DNA from: Rotaria sp. Silwood1
Taxonomy: Eukaryota > Rotifera > Eurotatoria > Philodinida > Philodinidae
Direction of reading: 5' to 3'
DNA: 64,000 bases
NCBI GenBank assembly: GCA_905250075.1
Contig: CAJNOP010000501.1
Span: 90,274 to 154,273, forward strand
The notes beneath the pieces are model-generated. The model was not told the DNA's origin and searched no databases. It saw only the letters and a list, made by a program, of their open reading frames with translations. Within the stretch, counting starts at the first letter, position 1; every line of letters begins with the position of its first letter. Below are positions 13,201 through 26,700 of the stretch, in pieces. Made by a program: the position numbers and the translations under genes.

Positions 13201-16200
13201 ACGATATATACCAACAAATCGAATGACGGTATTTCGACCTTAGATTTTACCCATGGACAGGTCTATTTGTGAGTAGAATGTTCTGAAAATTTCAGCTTTC
13301 CTTCTCGAGATATTAAAACCCCAAAAATCACTCATATCTCACAAAAGATACTGGAATATTCTGTTTTTTTAGGACTTTAATATCTCGAGAAGGAAACATT
13401 GTTTTTAGTTGAGATTTTCCGAGCATTCTACTCATAAATAGATCTGTCCATGGGCAAAATCTAAGGTCAAAATACCGTCATTCAATTTGTTGGTATATAT
13501 CGTATCATAGGCTAAAATTCTAGTACAATGCCTATAACTCTAAACCGAAGGGCTAAGGGTACTTGTCCTTTTAGGGTTTTTAATCTCTCAATGGGGTCTA
13601 TCTTATGCACAGAGTTCGAACTCAAAAGCGTTTTATCAGTTGAAAATGTTAACTCGCGAGCTAGCGTTATCGCAATTTCGAATGAAAAATAATTTCCAGA
13701 CATCTCTAATTCTAATCTAAATAATTATATCCTTTCGTCAAGATCAACTTGACATCGTTGATAAGAACAAAAATACAGATATATTTATATATAGATAAGA
13801 CTTATCAAGAATAAAAATTTTCTCAAGTATTCTTAAAAAAACAACAATAAATCATGAAAAGAAAATTTTTACCATGTGGTGATGGATTATAATTAATTTT
13901 TTCAACAATTCTTAACCATTTATGTGATTGTGTTGCATCAAAATGTGTTTCATTTCTTGTTTGTGTTGCTTTATAATAAACAGATAAAAATGGTCGACGT
14001 AAATAATCATTTTTACCAGTTGAACGAAAAAATAATTCTTTTGGTACAGCAACAGTAACTTGTGCTGTTAATGAACGTATTCTATCAACAGTTAATGTTA
14101 ATAAATTTGATTCACATGATGCTAAATATCCATTAGCATATTCATTTCTTGTATTTGGTGTAATTTGTAAATCTAAACAAAATCGACAAAAAAAAAAAAA
14201 ACATTAATTTTTTTTTGATAGATTTAAATTAATTAATTTTCAATACCTGTTTCTTTTGTATTTGTATAATTAATAAATTCTTCAATACGTTTTAAACAAA
14301 GACGAGCATTACGAACAATATTTAAACTTCCTTGTATAATTGGTGGTGGATGTGATAATGGCCATAATTCAGTTAAAAAATCATTTTCTTCAATTGTTAT
14401 TGTAGCATTTGTTGTTATACCAATACGTTTAAGTTTAGAAAAAATTTTTAATGTTGAAAATATATTAACATTATGTATAGTAAATTCATGATCAATTTGT
14501 TCAAGAGATTCAAATGCATTAAATGCTTCTATTAAATTTGTTTCAGTTGATTCAACAGCAGCTATATTATATATATTTAATGTATGAATACGTGAACAAT
14601 ATTTTAATACATTAAAATCACTTATAGAACGAATATGTTGTTCACGACATGCACCTTGACAATAATCATTTTCTGGTGTTGATATACAACGTTCACAATG
14701 TGAACCTAATATTAAATCAAAACCTTTTGGACATTCTGATACACATTCATTTGTTGCATCTAATACATAACCAGAACTCATAAAAAATGATGTACATTCT
14801 TGACGTGTTACACATAAAGAATCAATTACCTTTAATAAAAAAAAACATATTTCTTATTTATCGTTTTTCATGTTTATAGAAAATTGTAAAATGGACTTTG
14901 GTACATTGAATAAGAGCTTTGTTAAGATAAAACGAAAGATCGTAACAGAAAGGTGAACATTTAAAGATATTAGTCGCTATGTGTTAGTACAATCACAAAC
15001 GAATATTCAGCTTTGTTACCGCATCTCTGGAAGTACTACTAAAGAGTTTTCGTTTTCTGTAGAGACAAAGTCAGAAGACTGATTCTTTCTTATTACGAAA
15101 CTACTCAAATCATTTAAATTTCATCGATTGCAGGTGAAAACTACATTTTGAACGAGTGACTAAACCTTGGTGACAGTTGATTGTTTGAGTCTATTATTTT
15201 CTATTAATATAGTTAAAATTTGTTATATACTATAAATAGATAAATCCAAGGATTTAAAATAAATCTTAGGATTTTTTTCTTGAAGTAATTTTTCAAAATG
15301 AATTTGTCATCTTTTAGTCTTATCTCTAATTAAGAGATTAATATAGAAAAATTTTTTCTATTTACTTTAAGCATATGTGTTGGACATTTTTGTACACATT
15401 TTCCTGTTGCATAAATTCTCATATTTCTACATGCATGACAAATTAAATCTGTTGATGTTGTTATATTTTGATAATAACAACCACCAACACATTGTTCTGG
15501 ACAACAAATTGTTTCTGATAAACAATTTCCTTTACAATGTGCTGGACATTGTTGTTGACATTGTGTTGGTGACCAACATGCCGATGGACATGTTGGACAA
15601 AAAGCACAATTATCACGATTTTGTCTTAATATAACTTGTGCTTTTGTATCTTCAATAATATCTTTCCAACGTATAGAATTAGCATAACATAATTGAGCAT
15701 TTCGTGCAATAATTATATTTCCTCGACGTATATTTATTAATGATGTTAAACCTAATTCATCTAATTGTAAATTTTCCATTATAATTAATGCATAACCTTG
15801 ATATAATACACGACCATGTATAATTGATAAACGTGGAAACATTGATGAAAATGAATGTACAAATGAATAACCTAATAACATATATCCATAAACTTCACGA
15901 AGATATGGAAAACGAACAGGTACAGTTGGTGTTACTGTTGTATTTGTTGTTAAAGGCATTGGAGCATAAATTATTGAACCAAGTATTACTTCACATGATG
16001 CATATAAATGTATATCAAGACCACGACGAACTTCAAATATTGTAATATGAACATCACCACATACTATAAGAAAATATTTATATGATAAAATTTAATAAAT
16101 ATTTTCGAATCGTTAATCTAATATTGATTTTTATGAGTATACTCTGTTCAATAAATATATAACATGAATATATTCATTTAGTTAAGATAATTAGAAAAAA

Positions 16201-17718
16201 AAGAACAGCTTAATCGATTGTATAGAAATTATTCATTTATCATAACTACATTTAGTTTTAATTCATTTTTTAAGTTTTCAACTAAGTTATTAATTTTGAT
16301 TAAATTCTCTTTTTCAATTTTTGAAAAATTAATAATTTTCTAATTAAATGATTAATAACCTACATGTAATTTGAATATCGAAGATAAGAATCTTTAATAT
16401 TGACATTTGTCTGTCATAGAATGACAAGGTAATATGTACATGAATTTAGAAAGATATTGATTACAAAATAATAAAGAACATCTTATACAATTATTCTATA
16501 TCGAAAAATGACAAGTAAAAAAGCAAAAAAAATCTGAGTTTTCAAAGTTTATATTTATGATATTAATTAGACCAATCAGAAAAAAAATAGCTATGTGATA
16601 TATGATTGACAAAACGATATAAAGTTTTCTATAGCAAAATTTTAATGATGAATTTATAATAGCAAAGTGCCTAAGAAACTGAATATGATAATTTTCATGT
16701 TTTATAATATTTTGTGCCATTCTAAAGAAAAACAAAATGAGAAACAACTATATTTTGATAATTTAATGAAATTAAATGTCAAAAATCATCGATTCTATAA
16801 GATTTACTACTGATATATATGCATATAAATTGTCATTAATTATAATGATAACCTTGATGATATTTAATTAATCATAGGTTAATCAAGTGTATAGTGAGTG
16901 ATTTTATCTTTTTTTTTAAACAAACCATGTAAATTTGAATAAAAATCTGATATTATATGGCTTCGTAAAAAAATAACAAATTATACAAAACAAAAAAAAA
17001 AGTATGGATCAATGATTTATTTCAAATTTTATTTGTCATTCTATTATGATTTTAATCTTAGTAGAAAAAATGAAATTATTGTAATTAGATTCTTTTTTTG
17101 TTTTTCTTGGACTTATATGTCAAAGAAATTTGATTTCATACTTTTCAAATCATTACAAATTGCTTTTCTAAATATATGTATTCTTTTGTCACATTGAATT
17201 GTAAATCATTATTGAACAATTATAATCATGAAGTGTAAACATGACTTTTTCTTTTGTATCTTAGAAGAATTTTCTCTCTTGATTATATTACACTATATGA
17301 CTATAAATAATTATGAGAAATTTTCTTTTTTCTATCCTACAAACTGTAATTTTGAATATAATTACTTTATTATCAAATATTTCTTATTGAATCTATGTTA
17401 TTATTTAAATAGTAAATTTTCAATCATCTTCAAAATTCAAATTCATCTATATTACTTTTTATTCCATCATATTTATAACATTCTCATTTACATATTAATA
17501 AAATGAAATATCTAAGAAAATAAAAAAAACTTACTAGACTTCATATTGAACTATTATTAGACTCTTTCAATCCAACAACAACAAAACTAAACTTTATACA
17601 TACCTTTTGGTTTTGGTTTGGCAATAGCACCCAATTTTATTGTTTCATTATTTTGCGCATATGTCCATGATAATATTAAATGTAAAATAAGAACAATAAC
17701 TGTATACTTATATTTCAT
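7225..17718 (-). CDS. InR: Insulin/IGF-type receptor tyrosine kinase, complete
   Basis: Fifteen exons join in frame into about 1355 aa: 17718-17604, 16063-15366, 14829-14247, 14172-13873, 11528-11217, 11158-10637, 10571-10188, 9241-9086, 9010-8871, 8816-8767, 8700-8565, 8501-8348, 7855-7726, 7665-7528, 7474-7225. In order I see a signal peptide (1-21), L1, a Cys-rich furin-like region, L2, three FnIII domains, one TM helix (about 981-1003) and a kinase. The juxtamembrane NPNY (1020-1023) is an NPxY dock of the IRS/Shc type. Kinase residues present are GQGHFG (1045-1050), K1070, HRD (1164-1166) and DFG (1184-1186). The activation loop has D-I-Y-E-T-D-Y-Y as in animal insulin receptors. The insert domain (exon 6) shows no RxK/RR furin site. 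The C-tail is short and acidic. It should bind insulin-like peptides at the cell surface and control growth and metabolism. Confidence 0.96.
9570..9895. repeat. Foldback repeat in InR intron 7
   Basis: Two arms are inverted relative to each other. The best block is CTACAACTTAACAGAGCC at 9656-9673 against the complement of 9795-9812, with 17 of 18 bases equal. Further out, 9601-9619 pairs with 9849-9865, the TTTCTCC blocks pair, and the GTTTCCG blocks near 9575 and 9885 pair. Weaker similarity may extend it to about 9375-10050. No coding capacity or clear target duplication is seen. It is a likely non-autonomous element lying in the intron between the FnIII-3 and TM exons. Confidence 0.65.
13044..13660. 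repeat. Long foldback element in InR intron 4
   Basis: A near-complete inverted repeat of about 617 bp has arms near 290 bp. Matching blocks include ACATTTTCAACTGATAAAAC at both ends, CTCTGTGCATAAGATAGA, TACAATGCCTATAACTCTA, CCATGGGCAAAATCTAAGGT and TATCTCGAGAAGGAAA at the centre. Similarity is high across the whole arm. The transcript of this intron could fold into a long hairpin. No transposase and no clear target duplication are seen. Confidence 0.85.
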
Positions 17719-20700
17719 CATCTAAAATTATACATATATATTTTTCTTCTTCTTTTTCATATTATTACGTCCAACGTAAGCAATGATCCGTATAAAAAAG
17801 AAAAGATGATGATCATCACTAATGATGAAAAGAAAACGTGTCAATATTATTTACGTTGACTATGTATTTTATATGCAAGATTATTTTTCTCTCTCTCTTT
17901 AATATATTTACGCTTATTTAACGTAATACGACATTACAAAAAAAAAAAAAAAAGAAAATATGTTTGTACTTAGACTCACGTGTATTTTCAATCCGTCAAG
18001 GTTTGAGGTGAATAGTAAGGGTCGATGACTCAAGAATGTTTTGGCCCCAGCTGTTTTATTTTTGGACGAGGACATCTACGTGATTTTTCTAAAAATCGGT
18101 GAGAAAAATAAAATAAAAGTTTTTTCAAAATTTGACGCTCAGTCTCAGTCAGGATACTTCTTTATAAACCTATTTGAAAGTGATAATTAACGTTTTTTAA
18201 TTAAAGGTAAAATAAATATAAGAATGATAATATGTTACAAAGCCAATCGTTTTTTTTTGATTTATTACGTGTCTATTGTTATTTAAAAATATCATTGTTA
18301 AACATTATTATTCGAAATAATATAATGATTTTGAATTCGATAGACGCAATATTAATATATCACAGTTATTTTTTTTTTTGTTACCTTTAAACCATAAAAT
18401 CTTTTCGTAAACATGACAAAATCACTTATACACTCATCAATTGTAAAAAAAAAAATGAATGTTCACTCATAGAATTATTATTATTATTATTCTTTCAATC
18501 ATAAAATAAATTTAAAAAATTTTTACTCTTATATAGAAACCAAACAAAGAAAAAATAATTCATGTAGGATGTCAAGAATGGATTAGAACAAATGTAGATT
18601 GAGAAAAGGAAATTTTTTTTTCTGTTCTTTTTTCTTTATTATTCGATCATCAAGGAAGAAAAAGCATCTTGAACCAATCCTTATATAAACTCTTCTTTAA
18701 AAAAAACAGCTTTATGAGCATTGACGAGTTGATACTTTGCGGACATTTTTTGATCTAATGTATTAATAGAAAACTTATTTGTCATGAGCACATACCCGGA
18801 TCGAAAGCTAGACATCTCAATTCTAACCTACTTACTATTAAACATTTTACAAATTAATAAATTGTATCTGCGAAGTTTTCTTACTTATATTATAAAGCAA
18901 TTGACTAAAGCACTAGATGCTGGTTATATGCTAATGATGACACCATATGTCGCAAATGTCATTTAAGTAAAAAAATATTTTACATGAATAAGTGGCACGT
19001 AAGTTCAATAGACACTCTAAGGTCTTATGTCAATATATGAAGTAAAGGTCAAATGTTAAAAAAATAACTTTATGATATCTGAAATAAAACATGAAGTCTA
19101 TTTTAGTTTCTCCTCTTTCTTAATTTATTTCAAAGCAAAGAACATCAACAACAAAAAAAAACAAAACTTTTGCTTTTGAAGCACAGGAAATAATCTACAA
19201 GAAAAATATCTTTAATAGACTATTGAAGAATATGAATCTTTGTAAACAATGTTAAGAATATTTTTAAAATTACTGTCTCATTTAATATAATACTTAACAG
19301 GAAAAAAAGTTGCAAAAATAATGATTACATGTTTAATAACACGAGGGACTGCAGAATTCAGAATTTAAAATTCCAATCGGTAAACCATGGATTCCGAATG
19401 AATACAAACTTTCAATAGGCATACCACAAGTGTATATATCCGCCAGCAATGAAAATCTAGTAAAGAATTTAATAATGCAAGCAGAATTTAAACAGAATTC
19501 TGCTACAAGTAATAGAATACAAAGTTTCACTAGTCATACGAGGAGTGAGTATATATTTACCAGGAATAAACTTCTCGTGAAGAAAATTAAAATATAAGCA
19601 GAATTTAAACGAAATTGTCTTACAAGTAAAAGAATACAAACTTTTTATAAGCATATCAGATACCACTAAGACAATATAATCTTTCAATAGACATACTAGA
19701 ATGGTATAGCTCATAGAGAGAGGAAAAATTCTAATGAAGAATTTAGATCGTTAAAAAAAATATACAAGTCCACAAAATTCTAAATTCTGCTTAGTAGACA
19801 TTCTGCAATTGCTGAAAATATCTTACTACTTCAATACATAAGATAAACATCATAAATAAATATTTTCTCATCGTTTAATATTTGTTTTTCACCTATGTTA
19901 ATACTAAAATACAAAATGACTGATATTATGTCTGAAAGGAAATCATTGGAATTACTACTATACATTTAAGCGAATATCTACAATTAAAAAACATGTGCAA
20001 TTGTCTGTCTTTGTATAGTTATTTTTGATATTACGAAAAAAAAAATATATATATTTATTGTTCTATTCTACACTAAACAATGTCGATGATTTTTTAAGTG
20101 AATAATATCAATGTACTTTATTGTTATCATATTAATATAGAAAGAAACAACATGTGACGATATTCTTTTTTTTTTTTGCGACGAAAAAAATATAAAAGAA
20201 TATTATAATATATTATATGACATGACACAGCTAGAATAGAATAATAAATTTTCATTGAAAACCAAGCTCTAATTACAAATGTACTTATTCTCATCTTCCG
20301 ATATTTACTTACATGACTACATGATATTTTATCAATGGATTTTCTATCTTTATACAATCAAGATTCGTGTTATTTGTAGTATTTGAGTTAAGATGCCAAC
20401 ATATAAACAAACCTAATGGTTTACGAAAGAATATATATATACCACATATCTCATAGATAAAAGAATTTGTCATATATTGCATACTATCTGCTATGTACTA
20501 TGTATTTTTTTGTTGTTGTTGTTGTTTCTCTTATCGTCAAGTAAAACAAGATACAAAAGTCAAAGAACTTGAGGAAAATAGATTAGAATTTCAATCTAAT
20601 CTCTTTTTTTTTGTTTTATATTATGATCAATTTTCTAAGCATGAACTAATTATTTGTTCATTTCCGTTAGAAAATATATAATTATATTACGCTTAAATTT

Positions 20701-23700
20701 GAAATCTCATGAGAGAATTACTCGAACTTGTTACATAGATTTTGATCTTATAGTTTCGAGTACATGGACAGAATTCCCTAGGCTACATATGCAATTAACC
20801 AATAAGTATAACTAATACGGTTTTATCTATAGACTTACAACAGTTTTCTTGAATTATTACCATAGGATAGAATAATAATAAAATGTCTGTTTTCTTGCAA
20901 AAATATACACTGATGAAAAATCGAAAGTTTTAATTTCAATAACGGAGTAATCATTTTTGCCTGAAACTTTTAGGAATATTAGAATATAGTTAAATATACT
21001 TTTCTTAGATCGAAAAATCTTTGTTTTTTCTTTGCTATTTTGTTACTAATAATCTAATGATTGGAAATCTATAGAAAAAGTTTAAATGAATCTGAATTCT
21101 ACTGTAGTTGAAAGATTTTTTTTTTCCTATAATTTTAAAAACTATGCTCACACGAGATAAATGATTTGAAGCGGTAAAATCGTTTCTTTTTATATGGTAT
21201 TATGAATAATATATATATATGTGTTGCATGATAATCTTTTTTCTTTTTGTTCTATTTTAAACGAATAGAAATAAACAGAATACATTTACTTTGATCATTT
21301 TTTTTTCACAATATAGATAAAAAAAATAACTCAGATTATATTACTAAAAAAATCTTCTTTGTAAAAATTGTTTTGACCTTTATTGTGTACTTCAAGTAAT
21401 CACATATTATGAAGATGATCTTATCCAAAGGGTAACTTTAACATTGATAAGATCACATATACATTTAGTACACTTATATTATAAATTGTAAATTGATAAC
21501 AAATATTAAATTTTATTTCTAATCAATCATATTAATTGTAATCTGATAGAATTGTTCAAATTGTATAACATGACCATAGAAAAATTTTCAATATAAGTGC
21601 GTCAACTATTTATTTATTATATATTCTAAAAAAAAAGAAAAATAAATTATGACGAAATTTCATTTTCTTTTTTCCTGACAAACAAGCAAACGATGAGTTT
21701 TTTTTTCTGTTTTCTTGTTTATCTTTTATTATAAACTTTTATGTATAGTAAGGATTCGTACAAAGTCGACTTGCATGAATATAATTCTGCGTAATAAAAA
21801 AAAAAAAGAATGTCATCTTAGTATTGAGTGAAATGAGAAATGTACGCGCAACTTTGTTTTTCATCAAAAAAAAAACAAGGAACATCAGGTTTTACTTGTC
21901 ATTCATCTTTATATTTGGAACACTCGATATGATGAAGTAGACCTATAGGATTAATTAAGTTTATTCAGTTTGATGAGAGACATTATTTTTGTAAAAATAA
22001 TAGTTATAAATCTAGTCTTAATATAATAGAACTATTGAAATAAATTGCATTTATTAGCAGATACTAAGAAAAAAAACAAACATAGAAATCATTTTTACAG
22101 AATTCTATCAGTAAAATTGATGAGTAACTATGAAACACTCCATTGCATACATTATTAATGGTGAAACAAAAATAAAAAATTATATATGCATCAATACTCA
22201 TCTATATAAAGATGTTTGACTAAATTCATACGTTAAATATAAATCCTAATTATTACAATAACAGTAACGAATAACTTATACTAAAAGAAAAGTTTCATAA
22301 TTACTATACTCTTAACATTAGAGAACTACTGATTATAGATGGATCTAACTATTTATATGATTTCGATGATATGTCATGATAATCATGAATGCATGATAGA
22401 TGTTTCTATATATTATATCTTACTTTTAGTAAATAATTTCATGACAGAAAATTACTGATTTAGTTTTTTCTTTTTCCTCAATCCGGGCAAAAAAAAACAT
22501 AATAGATGGAGATGGCGCTAAGAATCTTTACTTTAAATATCATTCTATCATGATTCGTAGTTATATTCTTTATAAAAAAAAAAAAAACTTTTTTTTTTTG
22601 ATTTTTTTAAAGACTTCCGATCAAGTAATTTATAATAATTCTATATATAATCAATAATGATTATAGAAACTTTTTTAATTTCTTATTCAAAAATAAAAAA
22701 TGACTTCATTAATATAAAAGAATAAGTTTTTTTTTTATTAGGATTATATTCACTTACTTAAGATTAAATTTTCATACATAATAGAAAACAATGAAGATAA
22801 TTAAAATGTTATTTTTGAATAGTTAATTACATAAATCATTTCTTCTTCAATAATCTTAAAAGCAAAAATAAAATAAAATGATGAAATTCTATTATCAATA
22901 ATTCATATGAATAAATATTAAAAAAGTATTTCTCTTATCAACTTCAAGTAATTTTTAGAAGTGTATTACACATTAAAATTTATTTTTATATATAAAACAA
23001 CTTACTTAAATATGCTTGAAAAAATACTTCAATATGAATTATCATATGTTATGCTTAATTATCAGGAAAAGAAAAAAAAAAGAAATATAAAAAAATATGA
23101 AGATTATATTAAGCTTTATAGAAGATTATTGAGATAGAAAAGAAAAAAGATAATAATTGGATACTTCTTCAAATTTTTTTTTTTTACTCGATAAATTCAT
23201 AGAGAAAAACAAAAATGCATGTTTTTTTCTTTTTTGTCATTATTCGTTCAATAATTAAGATAAATTAATCATAATTATCTCTGACAATGACATATTTTGA
23301 GTTATGTATCCTGTTGAGTATCATAAGTCTGACATTTTTAATCTAGAACCAATAAATAGTTAGAAACAGGATTACTGTCTCATCTATTTTTGAATTATCT
23401 TCTTTTCGTCTTTGTCTAATAGATTGATGGTTGAATCATTAATTATCGTTTGGTAAATTTTTACAATGAAAATTTCTTCTAGAAAATACTTGAGACATTT
23501 TATATGATTATTTTAATATTAAAATAAAAAATATATAGAATAATTAAATAGATTTATAATAGATGGCGCTGTTAATATATTAATAGTTTCTTTGAAAGGA
23601 ATAATAATTTGTATATCACGCTATAATTGATTGTTCTAATAGTCTTATATTAAACCATTTGTATTAGTAGAAATATAATTACCCATTTGTGCTTCCCATT

Positions 23701-26700
23701 TTTTCATGTCACATAACATACTTTGAATTGTTGCAATACACAAGGGTCAAAGTAAGTCGATCCAAGGAGGTTGCTTACGAAAACAAAATGTCGAACTATT
23801 CAAGAAATATATTATAATTCTTTATCTCAAATAATAATACAATAGATTATAAAGAAAAAAAAAAAAACTTTTCTTTTCTTTGCTTTTAATACGTTACTGA
23901 ATAGCCATAGGGACAAATATATAATAAAATTTTGAAACAAATCCCATGTCTTGGGAGTTGCAAAAAAACTTAGCGATTAATCATAGTACATCGAAACAAT
24001 ATTCGTGAATTAAAAAAGCGATAAAAATGCCGATTTTTGTAATAAATTATTATTTTATGATCGATTATTGTGCATCATTATGTCAATAATGTATATAATT
24101 CTGTTCATGTAACTTTGATTTCTACTATTATACCAAAAAGTTTTTATCGATAATTAATCTATAAGGAATATTTTTACTGACAAATCGAGTGCTTATCTTA
24201 TTTTACATCAATAAAACATGTATTAAAAATAGACAAAAAAAAAAATACTAGTAGGATATGCAGTTTCTCATAGGTAAATGAGAACACATGCGCGAAAGAA
24301 AAAGAAAAAAGAAAAAACGTGCATATGTGCAAATTGATCTTTGAATGTATTTGTTTTCTCTGAGATCATGTTACACATTGTTACTTTCGTCTATAAATTA
24401 AATACGTAAAACAGACACAGGAATAGAAATCGTTATTAAAACATAAGACTAAAAGCATTATGAAAATAGAAGTCATTCAACTTAATATTTATCTAAGACT
24501 TAAAGACTCATCTAAAATTAAATCTACAATAGAAAAATTCTAATTACAAAAAAAAAAATGACTTGTTTTGAAAGTATATTTCAAATAATTGTTAATTGCA
24601 TAATCTCGTAAATCTTATAGTAGTTACATATATACTAAAACTAAATAGTTCTCTTGGTTTTTTAAATTCTTATAATTATAGTTAAAAATATGTAAAATTT
24701 ATATTTAACTTACACTTTTACAAATCTTAAAAAATTTCTCTAATTAATTGGCAATTCATTATCAGTTAATGAAATTAATGATTAAATTTAAGATTTATTG
24801 CTTTGATGTATAGTCAATTTTCAAAACATTGGTCGTTGTATCATAATTAAGATTGTCTACAAGATGAAAATCAATATATTCTCGAATATTACGAAAGAAT
24901 TCGACATTTTATGCATAAAATGAATTATATAATTTTTCAACAAAACTGATGATATGGAAAGCAAAAACAACAAATTTTACCAAAGGCAGTATAAATTTCC
25001 AAGAAAGCAAAATGGTTTTCGAGAATATCGAAGAGATCTTCCGGAAATTAAATGACTTTCAAGATAAGTTTTAGCGGAAATTCATTTGATTTGAATCTTT
25101 TTTTGTATATGCGAAGATGAGAACGGAAATTAGCACACAAGACATATCATTTGTCTGAAGCAAATTATATCTTTCTATGAATGCATCTAGAAACTCAATT
25201 AAGTTCTACTATAGAAAATATCATTTTTCTATCTCTATATCTTAAATATTTCCAACATATTCTATGTAAAGAATTCTTCAGATACAAAAGATATTTAATA
25301 TTTTCGACATAGTAGAAGTTATATAATTTTTTACAACACTACTTGATCATTCAATAATTTCACTTGAAATAAAGAACCAATCAATTAAATGAAATCTCAT
25401 AGATTTCTTTTACAAGGGATGTCTTAGAAGTTTGAAAGAAATTTTTATGTATATAACAAAAACAAAATCTTTCTAATTTTACCCAACTAGTTTACCTATT
25501 TAATATTGACTAAGATACAATATTTCAGGTTTTCTGATCAAATACTAATTTTAATTATGCTAGTATTTTCTCTATCATTTATTGATATAAAGAAATATTA
25601 AATTATTCTAAGGTTTTTTTAATGTCGTTTTTCATTTGTTCAGTATTAGTACATGTTCACCTTCGTAAATATTTCTCTGATATACATTCTAAACATTTTC
25701 TATAGATCAAATATGTTGGGTAGTTTGATAGCAAGCTTTTTCGGTTCAATTCAATAGATGAAAATATGTTTAACAGCATTCGAAGTCATCTTCATCCTTT
25801 GTTTATTATCATGATCATCTTGAAAAAATAACAATGTTGTCAATCACATCATTTTTTTAAGTTGTTGTTGTTTTTTTTTCTACTACGATAGTTTGAATGA
25901 AATTTGCATTTCTATCGCTTGTTAAAATACAATTTCTAATTTGAATGAATGGAAATATCGAAAAATACATTGCGAAAGTGTTCTCATCTATTGAAAAAGC
26001 TACAGATGTCAAACGCTGTATTTATTTACTGTTTTCATTGATAAAAACATACATTTAGAGAGCGATACATAACATCGTTTTATAGGAAATCACAAAAAAC
26101 TAATTTTCACGATTTTATATAAAATCAAGCTATGTATTACTCTTCAAATATGTATATTTATTAATGAACTTTAAAAAAACTAATACTAGAAATAAGATTA
26201 TATCAACGTCATCTGCAAATTCTGACAGTTTCAGGATATATTCAGAAATAGTCGATATAAACGTGGTAGATATTCTATGGAATATCATATACATCAATCA
26301 ATTTTCTTTAACGTTCTTTTCTGAGGGTAGTATAGAAGCCGGCGCATCGTACCAAATGTGAGTACTATATTAGTCGAAACTAAAAGCATCAGCCTAGCTG
26401 GTATATTTATCATATGTGTAATGTTATTTGTATGTATTTGTCTAATTACATCAATTATGCGCCAAACAACATACCATTATTCGGATATATCGGCGTTATA
26501 GTAACTATAAAGACATACGATACATATTAGAGATCTAAGATTACATTTTTTGACAACTCCTATAATTTCAATATCTCTTTACTAGGACTAAATGAGTTTT
26601 TCAGGAACTCTCAGAAAATATAAAATCGACAGAGGGCAAGAGCGAAAATATACACGTAAAGAACATCAATTAAGAAGCTCTATCAATATCTAAGATTTGG

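Noticed and set aside
19333-19714. Minus-strand ORFs with repeated L-Y-S strings
   Set aside because: They reflect the 116-bp tandem repeat, not a protein family.
26164-26361. Short + strand ORF, 65 aa
   Set aside because: It has no homology I recognise, no splice context and AT-driven composition.
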